DNA of 64,000 nucleotides from Hydrogenophaga crassostreae (lineage in GTDB: Bacteria; Pseudomonadota; Gammaproteobacteria; Burkholderiales; Burkholderiaceae_C), in assembly GCF_001761385.1 (NCBI RefSeq), contig NZ_CP017476.1, forward strand, positions 2,779,501 through 2,843,500. The letters run 5' to 3'. A program made the translations under genes and the position numbers. Below the pieces are notes generated by a model, which saw only the letters and a list, made by a program, of their open reading frames with translations, searched no databases and was not told the DNA's origin. How positions within the stretch are numbered: position 1 is the stretch's first letter; every line of letters starts with the position of its first letter. Positions 25,708 to 34,707 of the stretch are shown in pieces.

Positions 25708-26806
25708 TCAACCACACTTGGAATCGAAAACCGCCAACAGCACCCAGCATGATTCCGGTCACGGCAATCACGCTGCCCAAACTCAAAGTCGATAACCCGG
25801 ACAGGCCTTGTCCCACAGTGCAACCCAACGCGGTGACACCTCCCACACCCATACAGAAGGCCCCCACCAGGTGCAACGCAGTGTCTTGGGTGTCACGAAA
25901 CCCCTCCCATCGGAAGCTTCTGGCATAAAGGCTCTGAAGCCATGAACCCACCACGACGCCCGTTACCGAGGCAACCCCCAGAGTCAACAGGTTGGAGGCA
26001 TCGCTGAACAAAATCAGCCAGTCCAGGGTGTACGCCATCGGCGCCGTAAAAGTCAGGGACTCCAGGCGACCGGTGTCTGTCGCCAGGTATGTGGCCTCCA
26101 GCGTCAGGGGGTGCTCCGGAACAAAGGCCAAGTATCCGCTCACCCACCACATGGCCACGACCGTCAAACCCAAACCTGCACCACCCAATATGTTGCTGGC
26201 ATTTCGGAAGTCCCGACTCAGCATGGCCCAGGCAACCAGCGATCCACCCACCACCAACGCGGCAAGCAATCCGACGGTTGCGGCGTTGGCCCCCGATACC
26301 GAGGACAGCCACAATGGCAAGGTGCCACCCGAAGGCAGAGTGAACGCAACCCGATCCAATGTGTTGACACGAACCACCGCCAACACGCCACTCAAAGTGG
26401 CATAGGCTGAAATGCCCATCACAAAAAACACCACGAGGGACTTCAAGCTGCCCGCCCCCACGCGAACGAGTGTCTTGCTCCCACACCCGGAGGCCAGCAC
26501 CATACCGAAGCCAAACAGGGCGCCGCCCACCAGCGCAGACAGCCAGATCACCTGGCTGGATGCATAGAAGGTATTGGCTGTATCGATCAACCCCAGCCAG
26601 CCCATGAAGTAAAACCCGATGGTTGCCACCCCAACCGCGAGGGCCCACATACGCATCCGGCTCCAGCTGCCCATGTTGACGATGTCACTCACCGCGCCCA
26701 TGGTGCAAAACTGGGTGCGCTGCGCAATGGCCCCAAAGGCCACAGCAACAGCAAAGGCCGCCCACAATACTTGCGCGCGTAAAGAATTCAGATCGGCAAT
26801 ATCCAT
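25694..26806 (-). CDS. YeeE/YedE-family sulfur-compound transporter
   Basis: 370 residues from ATG 26806 (MDIADLNSLRAQVLW), with about nine or ten hydrophobic segments. Family cysteine motifs are present three times: RTQFCTMGAVSD near the N-terminus, ASGCGSKTLVRVGAGS in the middle and GCTVGQGLSGLSTL near the C-terminus. In the characterised member TsuA such cysteines line a thiosulfate path. The internal repeat is typical of full-length YeeE proteins. No TusA-like partner is adjacent; the overlapping downstream gene is tcdA. The substrate (thiosulfate or another reduced sulfur species) is inferred from the family. Confidence 0.85.
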   Translation of the reverse strand: MDIADLNSLRAQVLWAAFAVAVAFGAIAQRTQFCTMGAVSDIVNMGSWSRMRMWALAVGVATIGFYFMGWLGLIDTANTFYASSQVIWLSALVGGALFGFGMVLASGCGSKTLVRVGAGSLKSLVVFFVMGISAYATLSGVLAVVRVNTLDRVAFTLPSGGTLPLWLSSVSGANAATVGLLAALVVGGSLVAWAMLSRDFRNASNILGGAGLGLTVVAMWWVSGYLAFVPEHPLTLEATYLATDTGRLESLTFTAPMAYTLDWLILFSDASNLLTLGVASVTGVVVGSWLQSLYARSFRWEGFRDTQDTALHLVGAFCMGVGGVTALGCTVGQGLSGLSTLSLGSVIAVTGIMLGAVGGFRFQVWLIERE

Positions 26807-26858
26807 GGGCGCGATTGTAGGAGGAGACCGCACCGCGTACCGCGATCCCGCCTCACGG

Positions 26859-26892
26859 CTCGCACAGTGGTGTCAAGAAACCACTGTGCGAG
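26859..26892. other. Perfect 12-bp hairpin between cpoB and yeeE
   Basis: CTCGCACAGTGG (26859-26870) and CCACTGTGCGAG (26881-26892) form a perfect 12-bp stem with a 10-base loop. It lies just after the cpoB stop and before the yeeE start. There is no T-run on either strand, so it may be a 3' stabiliser of the tol-pal message rather than an intrinsic terminator. Confidence 0.5.
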
Positions 26893-26903
26893 GCGTGTCA
26901 GCT

Positions 26904-27698
26904 TCAGCGCAAGCGCGCCAGCCGCTCTCGGGCAGCCGCGGCGGCCTCTGAGTCAGGGTAGCTCTTAACCAGACTGTCGAGTGTTTGCCGGGCCGCCTTG
27001 CTGTCTTTCAGCTCAACTTGGCTGTTGGCCATGGCCAGCATCGCCTCGGGCGAACGCAAATGGTTGGGAAACTGCCGAACCAGGCGCTGGTGACTTCCAA
27101 TTGCGGGGGCATAGGCGCGATTGGCATACTGCGCATTGCCCAACCAATACAGTGCCGACGGCAAATAACCTGTTGTCGGAAACCGTTTCAACAAACCACC
27201 AAAAGCCGCTTCGGCAGGGCCAAACTCGGCTTTTCGCAGCAGTGCCAAAGCACTGTCAAAGTCGCGAGTCTCTTCCGGTGATGCCGAAAAACTCATGCCA
27301 TCGACCACCACAGTGGAGGGCTCCAGCGCTCGACGACGCTCGTCAGCTGCCGCTTGGACACTCTTTTGCTGCCCTTGAATTTCCGACACATCGCGCTGCA
27401 GTTGCTCAATCTGCCCCTGCAAACGCGCGATCTCAGAGCGCAGTTGCTCGTTTTGATTAGACAACTCAATCAAACTGCGCTGCCCTGCGACATTGCCCTC
27501 CTCGGCCTTCTGGGTCAGGCGACCCAGCGTGTTCTCGGTAGCCAGTTTGTGAGCATCAAACTTGTTGCGCAGATCGATAATGGCCTTGCGCGCCTCATCG
27601 TCGTCGAACAAAGCATGGGCTTGCAACGGCCAAAGTGCTGCCGCTACGAGACTCAGGGCAGGCACGACAGTGGAAAACGACAGGCGTTTGGTGAGCAT
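26904..27698 (-). CDS. cpoB: Cell division coordinator CpoB (YbgF)
   Basis: 264 residues from ATG 27698. The Sec signal peptide ends near AHA-LFDDDEARKA. A coiled-coil trimerisation region (residues about 35-115, rich in heptads such as LIELSNQNEQLRSEIARL) is followed by C-terminal TPR-like repeats with the YbgF motif FDSALALLRKAEFGPAEAAF. The periplasmic protein coordinates peptidoglycan synthesis with Tol-driven outer-membrane constriction. It is the last gene of tolB-pal-cpoB and starts 14 bases after pal. Confidence 0.93.
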   Translation of the reverse strand: MLTKRLSFSTVVPALSLVAAALWPLQAHALFDDDEARKAIIDLRNKFDAHKLATENTLGRLTQKAEEGNVAGQRSLIELSNQNEQLRSEIARLQGQIEQLQRDVSEIQGQQKSVQAAADERRRALEPSTVVVDGMSFSASPEETRDFDSALALLRKAEFGPAEAAFGGLLKRFPTTGYLPSALYWLGNAQYANRAYAPAIGSHQRLVRQFPNHLRSPEAMLAMANSQVELKDSKAARQTLDSLVKSYPDSEAAAAARERLARLR

Positions 27699-27712
27699 GG
27701 CAACAGCTGGAA

Positions 27713-28291
27713 TCAACGGTAGGTCAGTTCAACGCGGCGGTTCTTGGCGAACGACGCCTCATCAAAGCCATATTCGGCTGGCTTTTCTTCACCAAAGCTC
27801 ACCGGCTCCATTTGCGACTCGCTCACACCCAGGAGCGACAACGAACGGCGAACCGCTTCAGCCCGCTTCTGGCCCAAAGCCAGGTTGTACTCACGACCAC
27901 CGCGCTCATCGGTATGGCCTTCGAGCGCAAGACGGCGCGAGCTGTCAGCTTTCAGATAGCGCGCATTGGCCTCCAACGTCGCGGCATAGTCTTGACGAAC
28001 TTCAAAGCTGTCGTAATCAAAATACACGATGCGCGCCATGGAGTCAGGCTGCTGAATCTCTGTCCCGGAGACCGACACGGGGGTCACAACGCGCGAATCA
28101 GCCCCGCTACCCGCCGTTCCTCCACTGCCGGTTGCCAGTGCATTGCGGTCTTCCACGGGGGCCTCATCCAGCTTCACGCCGGAGCTGCATGCGCCAAGCG
28201 CCGCGATCATCACCAACGCGCCAATGCGCGAAGCCACTGAAAAACCGCCTTTGGTGGTCTCTGGGGACGCTCGGTTAATGGAAATATTCAT
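27713..28291 (-). CDS. pal: Peptidoglycan-associated lipoprotein Pal
   Basis: 192 residues from ATG 28291 with AAAGGGAC upstream. A lipoprotein signal ends in lipobox LGAC with C35 as the lipidated residue. The C-terminal OmpA-like domain has the peptidoglycan-binding motifs VYFDYDSFEV and LEGHTDERGGREYNLALGQ. It anchors the outer membrane to the cell wall and binds TolB. The gene follows tolB by 59 bases. Confidence 0.96.
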   Translation of the reverse strand: MNISINRASPETTKGGFSVASRIGALVMIAALGACSSGVKLDEAPVEDRNALATGSGGTAGSGADSRVVTPVSVSGTEIQQPDSMARIVYFDYDSFEVRQDYAATLEANARYLKADSSRRLALEGHTDERGGREYNLALGQKRAEAVRRSLSLLGVSESQMEPVSFGEEKPAEYGFDEASFAKNRRVELTYR

Positions 28292-28350
28292 GGTTGTCCC
28301 TTTCTGGTTAAAAAAAAATCGCTGGTCCGACCCTCTGCAGGGTGCTGTTT

Positions 28351-29661
28351 TCAACGTGTAAACGGGCCCCATTCAGGCTCGCGAATGTCGCCTCGCGCGC
28401 TGGCGAGACGGGTTTTGATGCGCCCGTCAACGGTCGACGTCATCAACGCTTCCTGCCCGCGATCGCGGGTGGCGTAAATGATGAGGCGGCTATTGGGTGA
28501 AAAACTCGGGCTTTCATCTGCACTGCTGTCGCTCACCGCCGAAACAGCGCCGCTTGACAGGTCCATCACATGCAGCCGGAATGCACCGTTGACCCGGGAA
28601 ATATATGCCAGCCAGCGCCCATCGGGGCTTGGCGCTGGCGAAATGTTGTAGCTTCCGCTGAAGGTCAAGCGCTGTGCACTGCCACCTTTGGCGCTCATTT
28701 TGTAGATCTGTGGCGAGCCACCACGGTCGCTGACGAAGTAAATGCTGCCGCCATCGGCGCTGAACACAGGCTCGGTATCGATACTGCCCGATTGTGTCAG
28801 GCGTTTCGGGGAGCCTCCGCTGGCTGACATCGCATAGATCTGGGCGTTACCCGAAATGGACAAGGTCGCCAGCAACTGGCTACCGTCGGGTGACCAGGCT
28901 GGCGCGCTGTTGGACCCGCGAAAATTCACCAACAGCCGACGGGAACCAGCAAACACGTCGTGCGAATAGATCACCGGCTTGCGCGACTCAAACGACACAT
29001 ACGCCAACTGACGGCCCTTTGGATCCCAGCTGGGTGAAATGATCGATTCATTGCTGGTGAGAGCCGTCTGGGCGTTTTCACCGTCGGCGTCGGCAACGAC
29101 CAAAGTGTGCTGCCGCCCATTCTTGGTCACGTAGGCTATGCGGGTTGAAAACACACCTTTTTCACCGGTGAGCTTTTCATACACATAGTCGGCAATTTTG
29201 TGCGCTGCATTGCGCAGCCCGGCAACTGGCACTGGATAACTGGCGCCGCCGAGCTCTTGCCCTTTGACGATGTCCCACAGCCGGAAACGCACGTCATAGC
29301 GCCCGTCGCTGAGACGGGTCACGCTGCCTGTAACCAGTGCATCACTTGTCTTGCTGCGCCAGGGTGAAAAATCAATCGCCGTGTTTTCATCGAAAGCACC
29401 GGCCAGCGGATCGACAAAACGAAACTGACCGCTGCGCTCCAGATCAGCTCGAACAATGGCCGCAATGTCCTGGTTGACCGCCTCATTGCCGCGAAAAGTC
29501 GCTGCCGAAAACGGAATCTGGGTCATCCCGACACCCGAGACCTCGACCCTGAATTGAGCTTGCGCCTGTGACAGTGGTAACGCCAACAAAGGTAGCGCGG
29601 AGGCGTTGGCCAACACTGTACGCCGCGAGGGATGCCATTCAGATCGATTCAATGCCTGCAT
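28351..29661 (-). CDS. tolB: Tol-Pal system protein TolB
   Basis: 436 residues: an N-terminal signal (residues 1-35, with SRRTVLANASALPLLALP), the TolB_N domain and a six-bladed beta-propeller with repeated WSPDG/FSPDG-type motifs such as PAWSPDGSQLLATLS and ISPAPSPDGRWLAYIS. It is periplasmic and exchanges between Pal and TolA. The signal has a twin-arginine pair rather than the usual Lys-rich n-region. tolQ, tolR and tolA are not upstream here; msbA is, on the other strand. Confidence 0.95.
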   Translation of the reverse strand: MQALNRSEWHPSRRTVLANASALPLLALPLSQAQAQFRVEVSGVGMTQIPFSAATFRGNEAVNQDIAAIVRADLERSGQFRFVDPLAGAFDENTAIDFSPWRSKTSDALVTGSVTRLSDGRYDVRFRLWDIVKGQELGGASYPVPVAGLRNAAHKIADYVYEKLTGEKGVFSTRIAYVTKNGRQHTLVVADADGENAQTALTSNESIISPSWDPKGRQLAYVSFESRKPVIYSHDVFAGSRRLLVNFRGSNSAPAWSPDGSQLLATLSISGNAQIYAMSASGGSPKRLTQSGSIDTEPVFSADGGSIYFVSDRGGSPQIYKMSAKGGSAQRLTFSGSYNISPAPSPDGRWLAYISRVNGAFRLHVMDLSSGAVSAVSDSSADESPSFSPNSRLIIYATRDRGQEALMTSTVDGRIKTRLASARGDIREPEWGPFTR

Positions 29662-29706
29662 TCGGTTTTGGTAGGGTTAGATGAATTCAAGATACAACGG
29701 TGCGAA

Positions 29707-29734
29707 TTGCACCACACTTGACAGCAGATAATAA
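29707..29734 (+). promoter_or_regulatory. Possible msbA promoter
   Basis: TTGCAC (29707-29712) and TAATAA (29729-29734) are 16 bases apart in the tolB/msbA divergent region, about 100 bases before the msbA start. This is sequence similarity only. Confidence 0.3.
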
Positions 29735-29836
29735 CGGATGCCCGTCGGCCTACCGTGACATCTTGTAGCTTCACTGTCCGGTGTTGCCGAAGATGGAGAC
29801 ACACCGTGTCATGTAAGTTCCACTCCTTTCATTGCT

Positions 29837-31654
29837 TTGAACGATAGCCCTACTTCACCCGAAGCCCCCCAGCAGACCATCACGGCACGGTTGCGCCGTT
29901 TCTGGCCGTACTTCCAAACGGCCAAGACCGGTATCGTGGTCGCCGCCATCACCACCTTGGTCGGTGCGCTGACCGAGCCCATGATTCCGGCCTTGCTGAA
30001 AACGTTGCTGGACCAGGGGTTTGGCAAGGGTGACCTCGACCTGTGGAAAGTTCCCATGGCTTTGCTGGCACTGTTTGGTGTGCGGGGCCTGGCAGGGTTC
30101 ATTGCCCAATACGCACTTTCTTACACCGCCAGCCTGGGCCTGTTGAACCTGCGTCGAGCCATGTTCAACCGACTGAATGACGCCCAGATGACCTTGTTTG
30201 CCCAACAGAGCGCCAGCAAGCTGTCAAACACCCTGGTGTATGAGGTGCAAACAGGCTCCACCATGCTGGTCAATGCCATGCTGAGCCTGACCAAGGACAG
30301 CCTGACCCTGCTGGCACTGCTGGGCTACCTGCTCTACTTGAACTGGAAACTGACGCTGATTGTCCTGTTCCTCTTTCCAGCGCTTGTCGTCGTGATGCGT
30401 GTGCTATCCAAGCGCCTTTACAAGCTCACACGCTCCAGCCAGCAAGCCACTGATGAGCTGGCCTACGTCGTCGAAGAGAACGCCCTGGCCCACCGCATGG
30501 TGCGTCTGCACGGCGCGCAAGGCCGCCAAGGCGAGCGATTTGACAAACTCAGCGTTGCCCTGCGCCGGCTGGCCTTGAAGTCGACAGTCGCGCAGGCGGC
30601 CATGACGCCACTGACGCAGATGCTGGCCGCGCTGGCACTCTCCGCCGTGATCGCTGTGGCGTTGTGGCAAAGCAGCCGCAGCGGCGTGACCGTAGGCAAC
30701 TTTGTGGCCTTCGTCACAGCCATGCTCATGCTGATTGCGCCCATTCGCCATTTGGCCGAAATTGCCGGTCCCATCACCCGTGGACTGGCGGCTCTGGAGC
30801 GAGGGCTCGAACTCATCGAAGACACCCCCCCTCAACCGTCAGGAAAACACACGGCGGACCGGGTTCAAGGGGCCCTGAGCCTGCAAAACGTTTGGGTTCG
30901 CTACCCTTCGCCACGCGAAGAAATCCAGGTTACCGATCTCAACAGCGAGCACCGCGTTGCCTTGCGCGGTATCAACCTGGACGTCAAACCTGGCGAGGTG
31001 CTGGCTCTGGTGGGGCCATCAGGATCGGGCAAAACAACACTGGCGAACTTGCTGCCCAGATTCGTCGAAACAGAATCGGGCAGGGTCTTGCTGGACAACG
31101 TGCCTCTCACCGATTGGTCTCTGCCCAACCTGCGACAGCAATTCGCCATGGTCAGTCAGGAAGTGATCATGTTCAACGACACACTTGCAGCCAATGTGGC
31201 CCTGGGTGCCGGGGATGGAGAAGTCGACGAGGCGCGTGTGCGCTCCGCCCTGGCTTCTGCCAACCTCATGGACTTGCTGGAGCGCTTGCCAATGGGCATC
31301 CACAGCACCGTTGGTCACAATGCCGCCGAACTCTCGGGCGGCCAACGCCAGCGCCTAGCCATCGCTCGGGCGATCTACAAAAACGCCCCCATTTTGATTC
31401 TGGACGAAGCCACCTCGGCGCTGGACAACGAATCGGAGCGCCTGGTACAGGATGCCCTTTCGCACTTGATGAAGGGGCGCACCACCCTTGTCATCGCACA
31501 CCGCCTGAGCACCATCGAACACGCAGACCGTGTCGTCGTGCTTGCCGACGGACAAATCCTTGAACAAGGTACCCACAGCGAACTGCTGGCTCTCAACGGC
31601 TTGTACGCCCGGTTGCATTCCCAGAATTTCAAGACTGACAGCCCAGCCACCTGA
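29837..31654 (+). CDS. msbA: Lipid A export ABC transporter MsbA
   Basis: 605 residues; a half-transporter with six membrane helices (residues about 30-310) fused to an ATPase domain with Walker A GPSGSGKTT (about 393-401), Q-loop VSQEVIMFNDT, signature LSGGQRQRL (about 498) and Walker B ILILDEATSALD. It flips lipid A core across the inner membrane. The only plausible start is TTG 29837 (the previous in-frame stop is TAA at 29816), with a poor ribosome site, so translation may be kept low. lpxK, which often accompanies msbA, is 23 kb away. Other lipid-exporting half-transporters are possible but MsbA fits best. Confidence 0.9.
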   Translation: MNDSPTSPEAPQQTITARLRRFWPYFQTAKTGIVVAAITTLVGALTEPMIPALLKTLLDQGFGKGDLDLWKVPMALLALFGVRGLAGFIAQYALSYTASLGLLNLRRAMFNRLNDAQMTLFAQQSASKLSNTLVYEVQTGSTMLVNAMLSLTKDSLTLLALLGYLLYLNWKLTLIVLFLFPALVVVMRVLSKRLYKLTRSSQQATDELAYVVEENALAHRMVRLHGAQGRQGERFDKLSVALRRLALKSTVAQAAMTPLTQMLAALALSAVIAVALWQSSRSGVTVGNFVAFVTAMLMLIAPIRHLAEIAGPITRGLAALERGLELIEDTPPQPSGKHTADRVQGALSLQNVWVRYPSPREEIQVTDLNSEHRVALRGINLDVKPGEVLALVGPSGSGKTTLANLLPRFVETESGRVLLDNVPLTDWSLPNLRQQFAMVSQEVIMFNDTLAANVALGAGDGEVDEARVRSALASANLMDLLERLPMGIHSTVGHNAAELSGGQRQRLAIARAIYKNAPILILDEATSALDNESERLVQDALSHLMKGRTTLVIAHRLSTIEHADRVVVLADGQILEQGTHSELLALNGLYARLHSQNFKTDSPAT

Positions 31655-31774
31655 CCACGGTTCAGGCAAGGGTCCACGGAAGTCGCGTTGCCGTGACATA
31701 CGGCTAAATGCCAAACGCTCAACAGGGAATCGGGCGAGGAACGGGAATGCGCCGCGTGTGAAACCCTCCAGCCG

Positions 31775-31818
31775 AAAAAAAGCCCCGCCAGTGCACGCGG
31801 CTCATTGGCAGGGCTTTT
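31775..31818. terminator. Bidirectional terminator between msbA and outer-membrane protein gene
   Basis: AAAAAAAGCCC-CGCCA pairs with TGGCA-GGGCTTTT. The convergent genes on both sides are served by A- and T-runs flanking the stem. Confidence 0.8.
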
Positions 31819-31859
31819 CGGAACTGGCGGATTTCCCGCCAATCATTCCATGGCGCCGA

Positions 31860-32906
31860 TCAAGGCATGAAAGAGTACTGGAGGCCCACGCCGACGTAGT
31901 TCAGGGCTTTCCAGTTTGAGCTGCTCTTCTTCACGAAGTGGTCGAAATCACCGCGAACCGCCAGGTTCTTGTTGATGGCAAAGGTCATACCCAGGCCCAC
32001 CGTTGGACGGGTTTCTGACTGGCTTGGCATGTCGCCAGAATGCGTCACACGAGCAACACCCAGCTTGCCGAACACACGAACCGCATCACCCAGATCCTGG
32101 CCAACGGTGCCACGCAGGCCCAAAGCGCGGGTTTTGGTAGACAGCCCGTTTTCAAAGGTCAATTCCTGGCCGCCTTGAGCGAACACTTCGGCACCGAACA
32201 GGCTACCGAACTGGTAACCCGCGCCGCCCTGGAGAGCCAACCTGGAGTCGTGATCGTCGTGCTGTGCCAAACCACCAACAGCCGCATTGCCGACCAGATC
32301 GCGCTGGGCGCCAACGGTTCCGAACAAGTAAGGCGTCATGCGCGAAGCTGGCGCAGCAGCCATCACCGGCGCTGGAGCCGGGGCTGCCATGGGCGCTGCT
32401 GGAGCCGGCGCTGGGGCCACGGCCACAGGCGCGGCCATTGGTGCCGGCGCCGCGGCCACAGGCATAGGCACTGGACGGGGCATGGCACCAGAGAAGCGGT
32501 TGTCGCATTGAGCCATGCTCACACGAACCGTTTTGCCTGAAGCGTCAGCGTAGACATTCAAAGGCATGTCGGGGCTGAAAGGGATGTACTTGCCGCGCAG
32601 ATCAGCCGAAACACCGTTGCGCCCTTTGCTGCGGCCAACGCCCACGTCACATGCGCCAAGTTTGTAATCGCTGCTGACTTCAGACAAGCGGCCACCCTTG
32701 ACCGACTTTTCACCACGTTGCTTGAGGGGAGGCATCTTCGTCACAGGCGTGTAGAAGGTGGCCTGGCCGGCTTGTACAGCTGCATCGCACTCGGCAGCGG
32801 TGTCATAGCCTACGTTGCCATTGGCGTCTTTAACCATGCCGGCGTGGGCTTGAACCATCACCAGGCCGCCAAACACCATCATGGCGCTCAATTTGTTCAA
32901 CTTCAT
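31860..32906 (-). CDS. Outer-membrane beta-barrel protein with Cys-containing N-domain and Pro-Ala linker
   Basis: 348 residues from ATG 32906 with CGGAGAAA before it. The order is signal peptide (1-23, ending AHAG), a globular domain of about 110 residues with conserved-looking cysteines (AAECDAAV, KLGACDVG, MAQCDNRF), a Pro/Ala/Met-rich linker of about 45 residues (about 145-190), and an OmpA-type beta-barrel of about 150 residues whose last residue set LQYSFMP gives the terminal aromatic pattern near the C-terminus. It presumably sits in the outer membrane with the N-domain in the periplasm or exposed. No function can be named. Confidence 0.75.
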   Translation of the reverse strand: MKLNKLSAMMVFGGLVMVQAHAGMVKDANGNVGYDTAAECDAAVQAGQATFYTPVTKMPPLKQRGEKSVKGGRLSEVSSDYKLGACDVGVGRSKGRNGVSADLRGKYIPFSPDMPLNVYADASGKTVRVSMAQCDNRFSGAMPRPVPMPVAAAPAPMAAPVAVAPAPAPAAPMAAPAPAPVMAAAPASRMTPYLFGTVGAQRDLVGNAAVGGLAQHDDHDSRLALQGGAGYQFGSLFGAEVFAQGGQELTFENGLSTKTRALGLRGTVGQDLGDAVRVFGKLGVARVTHSGDMPSQSETRPTVGLGMTFAINKNLAVRGDFDHFVKKSSSNWKALNYVGVGLQYSFMP

Positions 32907-33107
32907 GTTTTCTCCGGTATTAACCAACTCGAATCAAAGCCAGCGCACGGTGCGCCAACAACTGTTAGTCGGAAGAATTATCTCCCCACATGGGGTCAGA
33001 CATGGGGTTTTCCCTGCAACTGTTTGTTCGCTACAACATGGCGGCATCCAAAATACCTGAGCGCGTGACAGAGTCCATGCGCCAAGACAGCCCGGCACGC
33101 CAAATAG

Positions 33108-34670
33108 CTACAGCAACACGATGTCGTACTGCTCCTGGGTCATTGAACCTTCGCTTTGCAGTGAGATCGGCTTACCAATAAAGTCCGAAAGTCCGGCCAG
33201 GTGCTGGCGCTCTTCGTCCAGAAACAGCTCAATCACCTGCGGTGCCGCCACCACCCGAAACTCCCTTGGATTAAAGGCCCGGGCCTCGCGCAAAATCTCT
33301 CGCAACACGTCATAGCAGACACTGCGCGGCGTTTTCACGATGCCCTTGCCTGCGCACGACGCACAGGGCTCACTCAGCATTTGAGCAAGCGACTCACGGG
33401 TGCGTTTGCGGGTCATCTCAACAAGCCCCAGCTGTGAAAACCCGCCAATCATGGTCTTCACCCGGTCGCGGGAGAGCTGCTTGCGAAACTCGCTGAGCAC
33501 TGCCTCCTGGTGCCCATCACGCACCATGTCAATGAAGTCGACAATCACGATGCCGCCCAGATTGCGCAAGCGCAATTGTCTGGCGATGGCCTGTGCGGCC
33601 TCCAGATTGGTTCGGTACACCGTGTCATCAAAGTTACGCGCGCCCACATATCCACCGGTGTTCACATCCACTGTGGTCAGCGCTTCGGTCTGGTCAATCA
33701 CCAGGTAGCCACCAGACTTCAGATCAACCCTGCGACTGAGCGCCCGAGCGATGTCGTCGTCGATATTGAACGAGTCAAAAATGGGCCGCTCGCCGGTATA
33801 CAGCTCCAGCTTCGCATCCGCGTCTTGCATGTATTCGGCGGCAAAACCGCGCAACAAACCAAATTGCTCCTTGGAGTCGATGCGGATCGATTGCGTTTCA
33901 CTGCTCACCAGATCACGCAACACCCTTTGCATGAGATTGAGGTCTTCATGCAGCAACGAGGCCGATGGCTGTTTGGTCGCAGCTTCCTTGATGCGTTGCC
34001 AGGTCTTGCGCAGGTAGGCTATGTCGTCGGCCAGCTCACTGTCGGTCGCATCTTCGGCGTTGGTTCGAAGAATGAAGCCCCCTGCAGACGTTCCGTCACT
34101 GGGTTGGGCCAGGCTCAGAACCCTCAACCGCAAGGCTTCGCGTTGAGCAGGGGGAATTTTTTGAGAAACGCCAATGTGGGTGTCCTGCGGCAAAAACACC
34201 AGCAACCGGCCAGCGATGCTGATCTGCGCAGTCAGTCGCGCGCCTTTGGTACCGATCGGGTCTTTCAGCACCTGCACCATCAACGCCTGTCCCTCAAAAA
34301 TCTGGCGCTCGATCGGCAAAACAGGATCGGGCGTCAGGACCTTGGGGATCGCCTGCACCTCGCTGGGCACTGCACTTGCAGTCTCACCCTCGGCGGTCGG
34401 CGAGACGGGACGCTCACGCGGGGTTGCATGTTTGGCCGCAATATTGGGCATCAGATCGGCCACATGCAGGAAAGCCGCACGGTCGAGCCCGATGTCGAGA
34501 AAAGCCGATTGCATGCCCGGCAATACGCGGGACACCTTGCCCAGATAAATATTGCCGACCAAGCCCCGCTCAAGGGTGCGCTCGAAGTGCACCTCTTGCA
34601 CGGCGCCCTGCTCCACCACGGCCACCCGCGTCTCTTGTGGCGCCCAATTGATCAAAATATCCTGACTCAT
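33108..34670 (-). CDS. rng: Ribonuclease G
   Basis: 520 residues, slightly longer than E. coli RNase G because of a low-complexity insertion at about 80-120 within the N-terminal S1 domain. Catalytic aspartates appear in TTVDVNTGGY and IVIVDFIDM, and the zinc-link motif CASC lies near residue 440. It is an endonuclease for 16S rRNA 5' maturation and mRNA decay. The start is MSQDILINWAPQETRV. It follows maf, as in many proteobacteria (yhdE-cafA order in E. coli). Confidence 0.95.
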   Translation of the reverse strand: MSQDILINWAPQETRVAVVEQGAVQEVHFERTLERGLVGNIYLGKVSRVLPGMQSAFLDIGLDRAAFLHVADLMPNIAAKHATPRERPVSPTAEGETASAVPSEVQAIPKVLTPDPVLPIERQIFEGQALMVQVLKDPIGTKGARLTAQISIAGRLLVFLPQDTHIGVSQKIPPAQREALRLRVLSLAQPSDGTSAGGFILRTNAEDATDSELADDIAYLRKTWQRIKEAATKQPSASLLHEDLNLMQRVLRDLVSSETQSIRIDSKEQFGLLRGFAAEYMQDADAKLELYTGERPIFDSFNIDDDIARALSRRVDLKSGGYLVIDQTEALTTVDVNTGGYVGARNFDDTVYRTNLEAAQAIARQLRLRNLGGIVIVDFIDMVRDGHQEAVLSEFRKQLSRDRVKTMIGGFSQLGLVEMTRKRTRESLAQMLSEPCASCAGKGIVKTPRSVCYDVLREILREARAFNPREFRVVAAPQVIELFLDEERQHLAGLSDFIGKPISLQSEGSMTQEQYDIVLL

Positions 34671-34707
34671 TGGCTTGCCTTGGGGGTTCGATGAAAGATA
34701 CGCACGG

